From the NCBI RefSeq assembly GCF_016811105.1, contig NZ_JAFBGM010000001.1, forward strand, positions 1,423,126 through 1,487,125: 64,000 nt of DNA. Reading direction: 5' to 3'. The notes under the pieces were generated by a model. That model was given only the letters and a program-made list of their open reading frames with translations. It searched no databases and was not told where the DNA came from. The stretch is from Aurantibacter crassamenti (lineage in GTDB: Bacteria; Bacteroidota; Bacteroidia; Flavobacteriales; Flavobacteriaceae). Every line of letters starts with the position of its first letter. The stretch's first letter is position 1. Below are positions 7,717 to 18,083 of the stretch, piece after piece. The position numbers and the translations under genes were made by a program.

Positions 7717-8727
7717 TTATCTAATTACATGACCTTGGGTGTTTCCATGCATAATAGATGTTATTTCTTCTTCTGTACTTGTGTGCTGATCCCCTTTAAT
7801 TGTGTGCTTAAGTCCAAAGGCTGCGGTAGCAAAATCTAAAGCTTGTTGGTTTTTCCATTCTTTTCCATAAGCATGTAAGAAAGCTGCGGCAAATGCATCA
7901 CCCGTACCAAAGCGATCCATAATCTCAACATCGTAAGTATTGTTCGATTGTAGTATTGAATTGTCAGCTCTTAAAATTGCAGATATTTTATTTTTACTCG
8001 CAGAGGAGTGGTCTCGAACGGTAAAGGCAATTCTCGGAATTGTAAATATTTCAGAAGCTTTTTCTATGCTGTGCATTGATTTTTCTAGTGAAGAATCTCC
8101 TTTGGGTGTGTAATCAAAAACATCCATCATCATGCCGTAATTACCGAATAGTAAATCAGTTTGTTCAAGAATAGGTAAAAATATTTTTCGCGCCGCTGCG
8201 GTAGAAGACCAAAGTGAGCGTCTAAAGTTAGGGTCGAAGGCTACTTTTACACCCATATTTTTTGCAGTAGTAACCGCTTTTAAGGTTTCTGAAGCGCATG
8301 AAGCTGAAAGAACAGGAGTGATACCAGATACAAAAAGCCAATCTTGATTGAGTAGTATTTCATTCCAATTAAATGCTCCTTGTTTGATTTCGCTTATGGC
8401 TGAACCAGCTCTGTCATAAATTACTTTAGAAGGTCTAATTGATTTGCCGGTTTCAATGAAGTATATCCCTATTCTATTACCACCTTTTGCGATTTGACTG
8501 GTGTCAACTCCATATTTACGTAGAGAAGCGCAGGCAGCATCGCCTAAAGAATTGTCGGGTACTTTAGAAATAAATTTCACACGATTTCCTAGAAAACCAA
8601 GAGAAGAAGCTACATTAGATTCTGAGCCGGCAAAGTTCATTTCTAAGGTGTCTGTCGAGCCTATTTTGACGGCATTAAATGTTGGTGTTAGGCGTAATAA
8701 AATTTCTCCAAAGCTTACAAAGTTCAT
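7717..8727 (-). CDS. PfkB-family sugar kinase, probably fructokinase (or KDG kinase)
   Basis: The protein has 336 residues and the ribokinase fold: an N-terminal GE segment (VSFGEILLRLTP), the substrate region AGSESNVASSLGFLG, and the C-terminal ATP-site/anion-hole motif DRFGTGDAFAAAF, whose Asp is the catalytic base. IYDRAGSAIS resembles 2-keto-3-deoxygluconate kinases. It is divergent from a hybrid sensor kinase whose neighbours are GH32, SusC/SusD and a sugar porter. That setting favours phosphorylation of fructose released by the GH32 enzyme, as with the fructokinase of the Bacteroides thetaiotaomicron fructan locus. Sequence alone does not separate fructokinase from KDG kinase. It is cytoplasmic. 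Confidence 0.8.
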   Translation of the reverse strand: MNFVSFGEILLRLTPTFNAVKIGSTDTLEMNFAGSESNVASSLGFLGNRVKFISKVPDNSLGDAACASLRKYGVDTSQIAKGGNRIGIYFIETGKSIRPSKVIYDRAGSAISEIKQGAFNWNEILLNQDWLFVSGITPVLSASCASETLKAVTTAKNMGVKVAFDPNFRRSLWSSTAAARKIFLPILEQTDLLFGNYGMMMDVFDYTPKGDSSLEKSMHSIEKASEIFTIPRIAFTVRDHSSASKNKISAILRADNSILQSNNTYDVEIMDRFGTGDAFAAAFLHAYGKEWKNQQALDFATAAFGLKHTIKGDQHTSTEEEITSIMHGNTQGHVIR

Positions 8728-8952
8728 ATAATAGTATTTGTTAATTCAATTAAAATGGTGGTTTTTTATAGTTGATAGATGAAGTTTGATTAACATGTAT
8801 CTTTTTTATAGGTCTTTTACACAATGTAATAATAGAATAAACTATCTCCTAATTTGATATTCTATAATTTTGTATTTCTACATTATAGAAAAGTAGCCAT
8901 TCCCTATAATTAATTCATTTTTCACTATGTTTACGAATACCAACATTTATTG

Positions 8953-11703
8953 ATGAATCTTAAGTTTAAAGCATATTTATTTTTTTTATTGGCTTTACAG
9001 TCAATATTTTTTTCATGTCGTGATAAATTTCCCGATAATAGGATAAGAATTGGTTTCGCTCAAGCAATGACTAATGATGATTGGAGGCGTTCAATGAACA
9101 ATTCTATGAAATTGCAAGCCTCATTAAATCCTAATATATCGCTTACAATTTATGATGCTAATTATGACGTTGAAAAACAAATTAAACAATTAGAAAGTCT
9201 TATTGCTGATAGTTTGGATATAATTATTGTTTCTCCAATTCAATCGAAACCAATTACGCCAGTTGTACAAAAAGCTCTTAAATTAGGAATACCAGTGCTA
9301 GTGGTAGATCGAAAAACTGAAGATGAAAAGTATACTTCATATTTAGGTGCAGATAACATTGAAGTAGGGCGAAATGCGGCTAAAGAAATTATTGCATCCA
9401 ATTCAAAAGATTCAATTTCAATTATCGAAATAAGAGGTTTAAAGGGCTCATCGCCTGCCAAGGAAAGAACCTTGGGCTTTCATCAAATAATTGACCAATA
9501 TAACTACGCAGAAGTTAAAGCCGAAATTGAGGGAGATTGGGAGAAAGAATCAATTCAAAATAAATTAAAGGCATTATTAACGAAAGGTGTTTTTCCAAAT
9601 TACATTTTTGCTCACAATGATAGAATGGCCATTGGGGCCTGGGAAGTAGCTCGAGATTTAGGAATTGAAAAAAGTATAAATATTATCGGCGTAGATGGCC
9701 TCTCAGGTGTGCAAGGAGGCATACAAGCGGTTAAAAATGGGATTTTACAGGCAACTATATTATATCCCACAGGTGGTGACGAAGCAATAAAACTAGCGTT
9801 AAAAATTTTAAATAAAGAATCAGTTCCGAAGAACAATTTGTTGTCAACTACTATAATAAATAAGTTGAATGCTGATATAATGAACAATCAGTTCGAAAAA
9901 ATAAAAGATCAGCAAGCAGAAATGGAACTTCAATTAGATGCCATAAAAAAACAGAAAGAACTTTACTACTCGCAAAATAATTTACTAAAACTTACAATGT
10001 CGCTTTTAGCAGTTGTATTAAGTTTAGCCATATATAGTATCTATTCCATTTTTGCCATTCGCAAGAAAAATAGACAGCTAGAATTAACCAATGATAAGAT
10101 AACAGTACAGCGCAATCAAATAGAAAAAATTGCAGAAGAAGTTAAGGTTAGTAACGAAGCAAAACTTAATTTTTTCACAGGACTTTCTCATGAATTCAAA
10201 ACCCCAATTACCTTAATATTAAGTTCAATTGAATCGATGAGCGAATTTGTTAAAGAGAGGGGTTCAAATGTTAGAAACGAAGTAGAGTTAATTTATAACA
10301 ACTCTAATCGATTATTAAGATTAATCAATCAACTACTTGATTTTAGAAAAATTGAGGATCGCAAATTCAATTTAAAGGCATCGAAAACAAATTTGTATGG
10401 TTTTTCGAAAATAATATTTAAAGATTTTGAACGTGAAGCCAAGAAAAGAAATATTGATTTCAAATTAAATTCGAATAATAAGGACTTAGATGTTTTTATA
10501 GATAGAAATTTAATGGATAAAGTATATTTTAATTTACTATCTAATGCATTTAAGTTCACCCCTGATAATGGTAAAATTGAAATAGATATTGAAGATGATG
10601 TGAACGGAAATAAAGTAAATATTCGATTTAATGATTCCGGCATTGGTATACCAGCAAAAGACATGGATGGCGTTTTTCAAGCATTTTTTCAAGGTTCTAA
10701 TAATAATAAAAACAGCTCAGGCATTGGGTTGCATTTAAGCAAAGAGTTTGTTGAAATGCACAAAGGCACAATACAAGTGAAATCTATACATGGTGCCGAA
10801 TTTAGTATTAGCCTCTATAAAGGACAAGCACATTTTAATGAAACGGAAATAGTTACCGAGCAAGATTTGGTAGATACTAATATTATCGATTTTACATCAG
10901 AACATTTAATGGATGATAATTATTTGTTGCAAACTCCAAGTACAGACAATGAAAAATACTCGGTGCTTATTATTGAAGATAACAGAGATTTATCCCTTTT
11001 TCTTAAAAACAAATTACAAATTGAATATGAGATACATTTGTCAGACGGAACAGATGTTATTGAAAAGGCATTTGAAGTTATTCCAGATATTATACTTTGT
11101 GATATCAATTTACCCGATAAAAATGGTTTTGAAATCTGCGAGCTACTAAAAAAAGATTTGCGTACATCGCATATTCCCACAATAATACTTACTGCTTTAG
11201 GCAATAAAGAATCATATCTTAAAGGGTTGCAATCGGGTGCCGATTTATATTTAACTAAGCCGTTTAGTTACGCAATATTGGTTCAGTCAATTAAATCATT
11301 ACTCTATAATAGAGAGAAGCTTCGCTATTATTATACCAGCAACATTCATAAAATTGAAGAGATTGGTTCTTTTGGTAATATAGAGCAGCAATTTGTAAGT
11401 AAACTTAACACCCTTATAAACGACAATTTGGGTAATTCAGACTATTCAGTTGAACATCTTGCCGAAAACCTTAATATTTCTAGAGTTCAATTATACAGAA
11501 AAGTTAAGGCTATGATGGGTATTAGTATAAGTGATTATATTGGTAATATTAGATTAGAGAAAGCCAAATTAATGCTTGAAACAAGTACATTGACAGTAGC
11601 AGAAATTGCATATGCCAACGGCTATTCTTCCCCAAACTATTTCTCTACAACTTTTAAAAACAAGTACGGAACTTCTCCTGCTGCCTTTCGCAAATCCATT
11701 TAA
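8953..11703 (+). CDS. Hybrid two-component sensor/regulator with periplasmic sugar-binding domain (fructan-locus HTCS)
   Basis: The protein has 916 residues counted from the ATG (a TTG codon just upstream is not favoured). Domains in order: signal region (1-22); type I periplasmic sugar-binding domain (about 30-305, IRIGFAQAMTNDDWR, IIVSPIQS, DRMAIGAWEVARDLG); coiled linker; one transmembrane helix (about 345-370); HisKA with phospho-acceptor H413 in SHEFKTP; HATPase (N box NLLSNAFKFTP, GIGIP, GIGLHLSKEF); receiver with phospho-acceptor D717 in CDINLPD; and a C-terminal AraC-type HTH (about 805-916). Most Bacteroidota HTCS sensors use Reg_prop beta-propellers. A type I binding-protein sensor is the layout of B. 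thetaiotaomicron BT1754, which binds fructose and controls fructan use. The adjacent genes support the same role here. Confidence 0.92.
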   Translation: MNLKFKAYLFFLLALQSIFFSCRDKFPDNRIRIGFAQAMTNDDWRRSMNNSMKLQASLNPNISLTIYDANYDVEKQIKQLESLIADSLDIIIVSPIQSKPITPVVQKALKLGIPVLVVDRKTEDEKYTSYLGADNIEVGRNAAKEIIASNSKDSISIIEIRGLKGSSPAKERTLGFHQIIDQYNYAEVKAEIEGDWEKESIQNKLKALLTKGVFPNYIFAHNDRMAIGAWEVARDLGIEKSINIIGVDGLSGVQGGIQAVKNGILQATILYPTGGDEAIKLALKILNKESVPKNNLLSTTIINKLNADIMNNQFEKIKDQQAEMELQLDAIKKQKELYYSQNNLLKLTMSLLAVVLSLAIYSIYSIFAIRKKNRQLELTNDKITVQRNQIEKIAEEVKVSNEAKLNFFTGLSHEFKTPITLILSSIESMSEFVKERGSNVRNEVELIYNNSNRLLRLINQLLDFRKIEDRKFNLKASKTNLYGFSKIIFKDFEREAKKRNIDFKLNSNNKDLDVFIDRNLMDKVYFNLLSNAFKFTPDNGKIEIDIEDDVNGNKVNIRFNDSGIGIPAKDMDGVFQAFFQGSNNNKNSSGIGLHLSKEFVEMHKGTIQVKSIHGAEFSISLYKGQAHFNETEIVTEQDLVDTNIIDFTSEHLMDDNYLLQTPSTDNEKYSVLIIEDNRDLSLFLKNKLQIEYEIHLSDGTDVIEKAFEVIPDIILCDINLPDKNGFEICELLKKDLRTSHIPTIILTALGNKESYLKGLQSGADLYLTKPFSYAILVQSIKSLLYNREKLRYYYTSNIHKIEEIGSFGNIEQQFVSKLNTLINDNLGNSDYSVEHLAENLNISRVQLYRKVKAMMGISISDYIGNIRLEKAKLMLETSTLTVAEIAYANGYSSPNYFSTTFKNKYGTSPAAFRKSI

Positions 11704-11744
11704 AATACCACACGCTGTTTCTTTTGTATTGTATGTACTTATTT

Positions 11745-11774
11745 ACATGTAACAATTTTAAACATCATGTAACA
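11745..11774. promoter_or_regulatory. Direct repeats, candidate HTCS operator upstream of the sugar operon
   Basis: CATGTAACA occurs at 11746-11754 and again at 11766-11774, exactly 20 bp apart (two helical turns), with a related CATGTTAA at 11800-11807. AraC-type output domains often bind such same-face direct repeats. The site lies in the 247-bp gap between the HTCS and sugar porter genes. Confidence 0.45.
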
Positions 11775-11950
11775 TAATTATACTTGTGTTTTTATAGAGC
11801 ATGTTAATTTTTTTACATAAACAACTGTATTTCAATTATTTATGATTTTTAGACGTAATTCTTAACGAAATCATAACACATTGATACATCATCAAAATAC
11901 ACCCTCTTTTTTTACGAATACTTTAGCTGCCATACTAGAGAATTACGATT

Positions 11951-13273
11951 ATGAAAAAAATATGGGTTTGGTCTATAACCGCTGCACTAGCAGGATTCCT
12001 TTTTGGGTTTGATACCGTTGTAATCTCGGGTGCCGATAAAAAACTTCAATCATTATGGAATTCTTCCGATGTATTTCATGGTACAGTTGTTATGGCAATG
12101 GCACTATGGGGAACAGTAATAGGAGCAATATTGGGTGGTATTCCAACCAACAAAATTGGCAGAAAAAAAACCTTATTATGGATAGGAATATTCTATACAG
12201 TATCTGCAATTGGTTCGGCATTTGCAAATGATCCCATAACATTTGCGGTCTTTAGATTTATAGGTGGTCTTGGTGTTGGCGCATCAACAATTGCGGCCCC
12301 AGCTTATATATCAGAAATAGCTCCAGCTAAAGACCGAGGAAAATTGGTCGGGCTTTATCAATTTAATATAGTATTTGGCATTCTAATAGCTTTCTTATCA
12401 AACTATTTATTGAGTGGTATTGGTGAGAATGCATGGCGATGGATGATTGGCGTTGAGGCAATTCCTGCACTAATATATACCCTATTTGTGGCTAGTGTGC
12501 CAAAAAGCCCAAGATGGCTATTAACTAAAATGCGAAATGATGAGGCGAAAAAAGTACTACAGCTCATCAATCCAGGACAAGACCCAGAGGTCTTAATGTT
12601 GGCATTAAAAACAGAAAGTGAGAATACAGTTTCTGGGGAAACACTTTTTATTAAAAAATATAGGTTTCCACTTATGTTGGCTTTTTTAATTGCTTTGTTC
12701 AATCAATTTTCGGGAATAAATGCATTTCTCTACTATGCACCCAGAATATTCGAAGAAGCAGGCCTAGGTGAAAGCACTGCACTGTTGAGCAGTATTGGCA
12801 TAGGTGTCACCAATATGATATTTACTCTTTTAGGAGTTTTTCTTATTGATAAACTAGGCCGAAAACAACTGATGTATATAGGTTCAGTTGGATATATAAT
12901 TTCCTTATCATTAGTTGCCTGTGCCTTTTTCTTTAATTGGACAGGCATGGCGGTGCCAATTTTCTTGTTTCTTTTTATAGCCGCCCATGCTATCGGACAG
13001 GGTACGGTTATTTGGGTATTTATCTCAGAAATATTTCCAAATCATTTACGGGGTTCGGGTCAGTCTTTCGGTAGTTCTGTTCATTGGGTTTTGGCCGCAA
13101 TTATACCATCATTGGTTCCAGTGTTATTTTCCTCGGTTGGTGCCGGCGCGGTATTCGCATTCTTTGCCTTTATGATGATTCTACAATTGATTTTTGTGGC
13201 AGTTGCCATGCCCGAAACAAAAGGGGTTTCCCTCGAAGTATTAAGTGAAAAACTAATTAAAAAGAAGGCGTGA
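11951..13273 (+). CDS. MFS sugar porter (sugar:H+ symporter), probably fructose/hexose importer
   Basis: The protein has 440 residues and 12 predicted membrane helices. Sugar-porter signatures are clear: GRKKT after helix 2, PKSPRWLL after helix 6, the QFSGINAFLYYAP segment in helix 7, KLGRKQ, and PETKGVSLE at the C-terminus. These proteins import monosaccharides across the inner membrane with protons. It is the first gene of the operon, 20 bp before the GH32 start and about 250 bp after the HTCS. By analogy with the B. thetaiotaomicron fructan locus it probably carries fructose, though xylose- or glucose-type porters have the same motifs. Confidence 0.9.
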   Translation: MKKIWVWSITAALAGFLFGFDTVVISGADKKLQSLWNSSDVFHGTVVMAMALWGTVIGAILGGIPTNKIGRKKTLLWIGIFYTVSAIGSAFANDPITFAVFRFIGGLGVGASTIAAPAYISEIAPAKDRGKLVGLYQFNIVFGILIAFLSNYLLSGIGENAWRWMIGVEAIPALIYTLFVASVPKSPRWLLTKMRNDEAKKVLQLINPGQDPEVLMLALKTESENTVSGETLFIKKYRFPLMLAFLIALFNQFSGINAFLYYAPRIFEEAGLGESTALLSSIGIGVTNMIFTLLGVFLIDKLGRKQLMYIGSVGYIISLSLVACAFFFNWTGMAVPIFLFLFIAAHAIGQGTVIWVFISEIFPNHLRGSGQSFGSSVHWVLAAIIPSLVPVLFSSVGAGAVFAFFAFMMILQLIFVAVAMPETKGVSLEVLSEKLIKKKA

Positions 13274-13293
13274 GCTTTAAAAAATCAACAAAA

Positions 13294-14907
13294 ATGAAAA
13301 ATACCCTTTCAATACTAATAGGTTTTATAACAGTCTTTTGCATGCTTGTTTCATGTAAGGGAGAGCCAAAAAATAGTAAAAACGTGAGTATAGTAACTGA
13401 TTCAGTACCAAATGGTGAAAACGAAAAGTTATACCGACCTAATTTTCATTTTACTCCAAAAAAAGGATGGATGAACGACCCCAATGGTATGTTCTATTAT
13501 AATGGTTATTACCATCTCTATTATCAACACTACCCAGATGGTACAACCTGGGGGCCAATGCATTGGGGTCATGCCATCAGTAAAGACCTAATAAGTTGGG
13601 TTGAAAAACCAATAGCACTTTACCCAGATGATAAGGGATATATTTTTTCTGGTAGTGCGGTTGTGGATGTAGATAACACATCGGGATTTTCTGAAAAAAG
13701 TAAAACTCCAGTGGTTGCAATGTTTACATATCACGACATGAAAAAAGAAAAAGCAGATAAAATAGATGTTGAAACTCAGGCTATTGCTTATTCTTTAGAT
13801 GAAGGGTTAACCTATGAAAAATATGAAGGAAACCCAGTAGTGAAAAATCCTGATATTCGAGATTTTAGAGACCCTAAGGTTAATTGGGACGAAGAACGCA
13901 AGCAATGGACCATGGTTCTGGCCGCAGGCCAAGAAATTATGTTCTATGCATCGCAAGACCTTAAAGAATGGGAGCTAATTTCCACATTTGGAGAAGGAAT
14001 TGGAAACCATGGTGGCGTCTGGGAATGCCCCGATTTTTTTCAACTACCGGTTAAAGATTCCGAAGAAACCAAATGGGTCTTGTTGGTTAGCATTAATCCC
14101 GGTGGTCCGAATGGAGGTTCGGCAACCCAGTATTTTGTTGGTGACTTTGATGGTAAAGTTTTTACAATTGACCAAAATTTTAAAGAGCAGCAAGCAGATG
14201 ATCATACTTTTTGGGTAGATCATGGACGAGATAATTATGCTGGTGTTACATGGTCGAATGTAACAACTGCCAATGGTGGTAAACTTTTTATTGGATGGAT
14301 GTCCAATTGGCTTTATGCAAATAATGTACCCACTGATAATTGGAGAAGTGCTATGACCATAGCACGCGAACTTAGCTTGATTAAGTCTAATGGTACCTAT
14401 AGGTTAATATCAAACCCAGTAAATGAATTAAAGGGCTACCGCGGAAAAAAAGTAGCAGATAAGAATATAGCTATTGAAGGCGAAACAATTTTGGTTACTT
14501 CCAAAACGGTTAATCTAACAAAGACTGAAATAAATTTCGAAATACCCGATTTAGCTGATGGTACATACACTTTTGTGTTGTCAAATGATAAAGGAGACGA
14601 GCTTTCCTTTGGTTATGAAGCTACTGAAAATAGTTTTTTCGTAGATCGAAATAAAACTGGTGAAAATGGCTTTTCAGAAAAATTTTCTGATAGAATTTCC
14701 AAAGCAGTGAGAACTGCAAACTCAGATACATTGACCGGTAAAATTATACTAGACAAAACTTCTATTGAAATATTCTTTGATGAAGGTGAAACAGTAATGA
14801 CAGAAATTTTCTTTCCGAAAGTACCTTTTCAAACCCTATCTACATGGTCGGATATTAAAAACTTTACACTTGATAAACTTGAAATTCATGAATTTAACTT
14901 TAACTAA
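13294..14907 (+). CDS. GH32 lipoprotein (beta-fructosidase: levanase, inulinase or invertase type)
   Basis: The protein has 537 residues from the ATG at 13294. That start gives a clean lipoprotein signal ending in MLVSC, with C21 as the lipid site; a GTG at 13270 overlapping the porter stop is not needed. The GH32 catalytic triad is present: nucleophile D62 in WMNDPNG, transition-state stabiliser D193 in RDPKV, and acid/base E244 in WECPDFF. A five-bladed propeller (about 50-350) is followed by the GH32 beta-sandwich (about 380-535). The enzyme is retaining and releases fructose from fructans or sucrose. As a lipoprotein it is anchored in the outer membrane or periplasm. Exo versus endo action and linkage preference cannot be read from motifs. 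Confidence 0.93.
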   Translation: MKNTLSILIGFITVFCMLVSCKGEPKNSKNVSIVTDSVPNGENEKLYRPNFHFTPKKGWMNDPNGMFYYNGYYHLYYQHYPDGTTWGPMHWGHAISKDLISWVEKPIALYPDDKGYIFSGSAVVDVDNTSGFSEKSKTPVVAMFTYHDMKKEKADKIDVETQAIAYSLDEGLTYEKYEGNPVVKNPDIRDFRDPKVNWDEERKQWTMVLAAGQEIMFYASQDLKEWELISTFGEGIGNHGGVWECPDFFQLPVKDSEETKWVLLVSINPGGPNGGSATQYFVGDFDGKVFTIDQNFKEQQADDHTFWVDHGRDNYAGVTWSNVTTANGGKLFIGWMSNWLYANNVPTDNWRSAMTIARELSLIKSNGTYRLISNPVNELKGYRGKKVADKNIAIEGETILVTSKTVNLTKTEINFEIPDLADGTYTFVLSNDKGDELSFGYEATENSFFVDRNKTGENGFSEKFSDRISKAVRTANSDTLTGKIILDKTSIEIFFDEGETVMTEIFFPKVPFQTLSTWSDIKNFTLDKLEIHEFNFN

Positions 14908-14919
14908 AACTCAATTATT

Positions 14920-17900
14920 ATGAAACTAAAACTCTTATTATTATTTCTATCATTTGTTCCGTTGGGGCTATTAGCTCAGGATCAAATAACAGGTACGGTG
15001 ATTTCTGCCGATGACGGAATGCCTTTGGCGGGCGCTACGGTCATTGTTAAGGGAACAACCACAGGAACAACCACAGATTTTGATGGAAACTATACCATCG
15101 AAACTGACGAATCAGATGCAATCTTGATATTTAGTTATATCGGATTTTTAACTACAGAAATGGCCGTTGATGGGCAAACTACTATAGATTTAGCAATGCA
15201 AGCAGATGCGCAGCAATTAGATGAAGTAGTTCTAACAGGTTATGCTACGGAAAGAAAAGCGGACTTAACAGGCGCGGTAACTGTAGTAAAATTAGGTCCC
15301 GTTGAAGGTCAGAGCATGAGTTCTGGTAGTGCTGTACAATCATTACAAGGTAGAGTGCCAGGGCTTTTTATCGAAAAATCTGGCGACCCTACAGGTAATG
15401 GTAATCGTATTCTCATTAGAGGTGTTACTACATTGGGTAACAATGATCCACTTTATGTTATTGACGGAGTACCAACGGTACGTCAAGAAGTATTTTCAAG
15501 TTTAAATCCTAGTGCAATAGAATCGGTTCAAGTATTAAAAGATGCATCCGCATCTTCTATATATGGTGCAAGAGCAGGTAATGGTGTTATTATAGTAACT
15601 ACCAAAAACAAAGCCAGAGCAGCAGGTGGCGAAAAATTAAGTATTTCTATTAATTCAAACATGTCTGTTTTATCTGAGAAGAAACAGCGCTATGATATGC
15701 TAAACGCGCAACAACGTGGTGAGGTTTTATGGCAAGCATCTGTTAATGACGGAGCTGATCCTAATGGAGGCTACGGTGAAATATATAATTTTGATTGGAA
15801 CGGAGATTTTAATAACCCTGTACTAAACAGTGTTAGTGTTCAACCATTTGTTGGTGGAGATCCGAATTTTCCTGCAGGCGATACAGATTGGCAAGATGAG
15901 ACTTATAAAACTGGATATGTTTTTAATAACGATGTTAGTGTATCTGGCGGTACAGAAAATTCTTTTCATTTATTAAATATTGGATATTTAAAGAACACCG
16001 GTATACTACAATACACAAATTATGATAGATACAGTGCAAAATTAAATTCGAACTTCAATTTCTTTAACAATAAGTTACGTGTCGGTGTAAATACACAATT
16101 TTCAACCTCCGATGAAACCTTGGCTTCTCCTGATGTTGGAAGTGCCCCCACACCAGGTTTAGCAATTACAAGTGCGCCAACTATTCCGCTATTTGGTTTA
16201 GATGGTGAATATGGTGGCCCTCTTGGAGCTGGATATTCCGATCGTAATAACCCTGTGTTAATGCAGTTCTTAAACCGTTGGGATAATACCGAACGTACTT
16301 CAATTTTTGGTAATGTTTTTGCTGAATTAGATTTAGCTAAGAACCTAACGTTTAGAACAAGTGTTGGCCTTGATTATAATGATATTAAACGTAAAGACAT
16401 TGAAACCACTGTTAATAATGGATTTGTAACAAGAGGTAATAATAGGTTAATAATAGATTCTAATAAGTTTACAAGTTTAATTTTTACAAACACGTTGAAT
16501 TATAATTTGGAATTAGGAGATCATCGATTTGGTTTACTTGTGGGTACTGAATCTGTTAGAAATGATTCTGATAATGTATTTGCTTCCGCTGACGGATTTG
16601 CAGTGGAGACTGAAAATTATTTTGTACTCGGTGCTGCTACAGGGGCAAGAACTTCAAATGGTAGTTCAACAGGAAGTAGACTACTATCTCAATTCGGTAA
16701 ATTTAATTATTCATATGCCGATAAATATATTGCATCTGTTACGGTACGTCGCGATGGTTCTTCAAGATTTGGATCAGATAATAGATACGGTATTTTTCCA
16801 GCAGTTTCTTTAGGTTGGAGAATTAGTGAAGAAAACTTTTTAAAGGACAATGAGCTAATTAGCAATTTAAAGTTAAGAGGTGGTTACGGTGAGGTAGGTA
16901 ATCAAAATATTGGTGATTTAGCACGTTTTGGAATTTATGAAGCAAGGTATGGTGATAATGAGGTGCAATTTACACCTGGGTTCTTTGAGATCTATTACAA
17001 TGTAGGTACAGCCTATGATTTAAATGGAAATAATGGAGGTACACTTCCTTCTGGTTTTGTTTCTACACAAGCAGCAAATCCAGCTTTAAAATGGGAGACT
17101 ACAAAAGAAATTAACGTAGGTCTAGATTTTGGCTTATTCCAAAATAAAATTGTGGGATCTTTCGATTATTTTACTAGACAAACAGACGATATATTAACAA
17201 CTCCACCTATAGCTTCTGCCATTGGTGAAGGACAACAACGTGTGTTGAACGGAGCTTCTACAGAAACCAAAGGTTGGGAACTATCGTTAGATTATGCAAA
17301 AACTTTCGACAATGGCCTTTCTTTAGGGGTTTCAACAAATTTTGGTGCATTTAAAGATAAGATAACTGCCTTACCTGAAGAAGTTAGACCTGCTTTTCCA
17401 GGAACTGCCGAGAACTCTATTGTTGGTCAATCGCAATTTTCAATCTTCGGATATCAAACAGATGGTCTTTTCCAAAGCCCAGAAGATGTTGCTAACTCCC
17501 CTACACAAGTTGGTGCTAGACCAGGTGGATTAAAATTCAAAGACATAAGTGGAAATGGAAGCATTGGTACTGAAGATAGAGATTTCATTGGTAATACTTT
17601 ACCAGATTTGGAATATGGTGTACGTATAGATTTAGGCTACAAAAACTTTGATTTTTCTGTTTTTGGTTCTGGGGTAACCGGAAGAATTGGTCAAGATCCA
17701 TATATCCTTTGGAACAATTTTGTGCAAGGTCGTGAGAATGCTGGTCTAGGAGTCTTAAATTCTTGGACACCGACTAACACGAATACTGATATTCCATCAA
17801 CTTCATTAGCATTTAACGATTTAAGAGTGTCCGATTATTTATATAGAAATAACTCTTATTTCAAAATTAGAAATATGCAAATCGGATATTCCTTGCCAGA

Positions 17901-18072
17901 AGATTTAATTAACAAATGGGGAGGTATGAGTAAGTTAAGAATCTATTTTCAAGGAGAGAATCTCTTTTGGTTTACTCCTAACGATTATATCGGATCTGAT
18001 CCAGAGCGTACTGATGTAAATAGAATTCCAGTACCAACTGTATTATCACTAGGACTTAACGTGAATTTTTAA
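14920..18072 (+). CDS. SusC/RagA-family TonB-dependent outer membrane transporter
   Basis: The protein has 1050 residues. A signal peptide ending in LLAQ precedes a carboxypeptidase-like regulatory domain (about 22-100, ITGTVISADDGMPLAGATVIVKG). Next come the TonB-box region (LDEVVLTGYA), the plug (RGVTTLGNNDPLYVIDGVP, then SIYGARAGNGVIIVTTK) and a long beta-barrel ending in the aromatic-terminated LGLNVNF. With the SusD-like protein 12 bp downstream it forms the outer membrane complex that binds and imports oligosaccharides using TonB energy. It lies 13 bp after the GH32 gene, so it is in the same operon. The cargo is inferred to be fructo-oligosaccharide or sucrose. Confidence 0.96.
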   Translation: MKLKLLLLFLSFVPLGLLAQDQITGTVISADDGMPLAGATVIVKGTTTGTTTDFDGNYTIETDESDAILIFSYIGFLTTEMAVDGQTTIDLAMQADAQQLDEVVLTGYATERKADLTGAVTVVKLGPVEGQSMSSGSAVQSLQGRVPGLFIEKSGDPTGNGNRILIRGVTTLGNNDPLYVIDGVPTVRQEVFSSLNPSAIESVQVLKDASASSIYGARAGNGVIIVTTKNKARAAGGEKLSISINSNMSVLSEKKQRYDMLNAQQRGEVLWQASVNDGADPNGGYGEIYNFDWNGDFNNPVLNSVSVQPFVGGDPNFPAGDTDWQDETYKTGYVFNNDVSVSGGTENSFHLLNIGYLKNTGILQYTNYDRYSAKLNSNFNFFNNKLRVGVNTQFSTSDETLASPDVGSAPTPGLAITSAPTIPLFGLDGEYGGPLGAGYSDRNNPVLMQFLNRWDNTERTSIFGNVFAELDLAKNLTFRTSVGLDYNDIKRKDIETTVNNGFVTRGNNRLIIDSNKFTSLIFTNTLNYNLELGDHRFGLLVGTESVRNDSDNVFASADGFAVETENYFVLGAATGARTSNGSSTGSRLLSQFGKFNYSYADKYIASVTVRRDGSSRFGSDNRYGIFPAVSLGWRISEENFLKDNELISNLKLRGGYGEVGNQNIGDLARFGIYEARYGDNEVQFTPGFFEIYYNVGTAYDLNGNNGGTLPSGFVSTQAANPALKWETTKEINVGLDFGLFQNKIVGSFDYFTRQTDDILTTPPIASAIGEGQQRVLNGASTETKGWELSLDYAKTFDNGLSLGVSTNFGAFKDKITALPEEVRPAFPGTAENSIVGQSQFSIFGYQTDGLFQSPEDVANSPTQVGARPGGLKFKDISGNGSIGTEDRDFIGNTLPDLEYGVRIDLGYKNFDFSVFGSGVTGRIGQDPYILWNNFVQGRENAGLGVLNSWTPTNTNTDIPSTSLAFNDLRVSDYLYRNNSYFKIRNMQIGYSLPEDLINKWGGMSKLRIYFQGENLFWFTPNDYIGSDPERTDVNRIPVPTVLSLGLNVNF

Positions 18073-18083
18073 AAATTGAAATC

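Noticed and set aside
8876..8890. TTCTACATTATAGAA dyad before the HTCS gene, similar to the BlaI operator
   Set aside because: The arms match only partly and the region is very AT-rich; no link between BlaI and this locus is otherwise seen.
13270..13294. GTG start of the GH32 gene overlapping the porter stop
   Set aside because: The ATG at 13294 directly begins a lipoprotein signal; the extra eight residues are polar.
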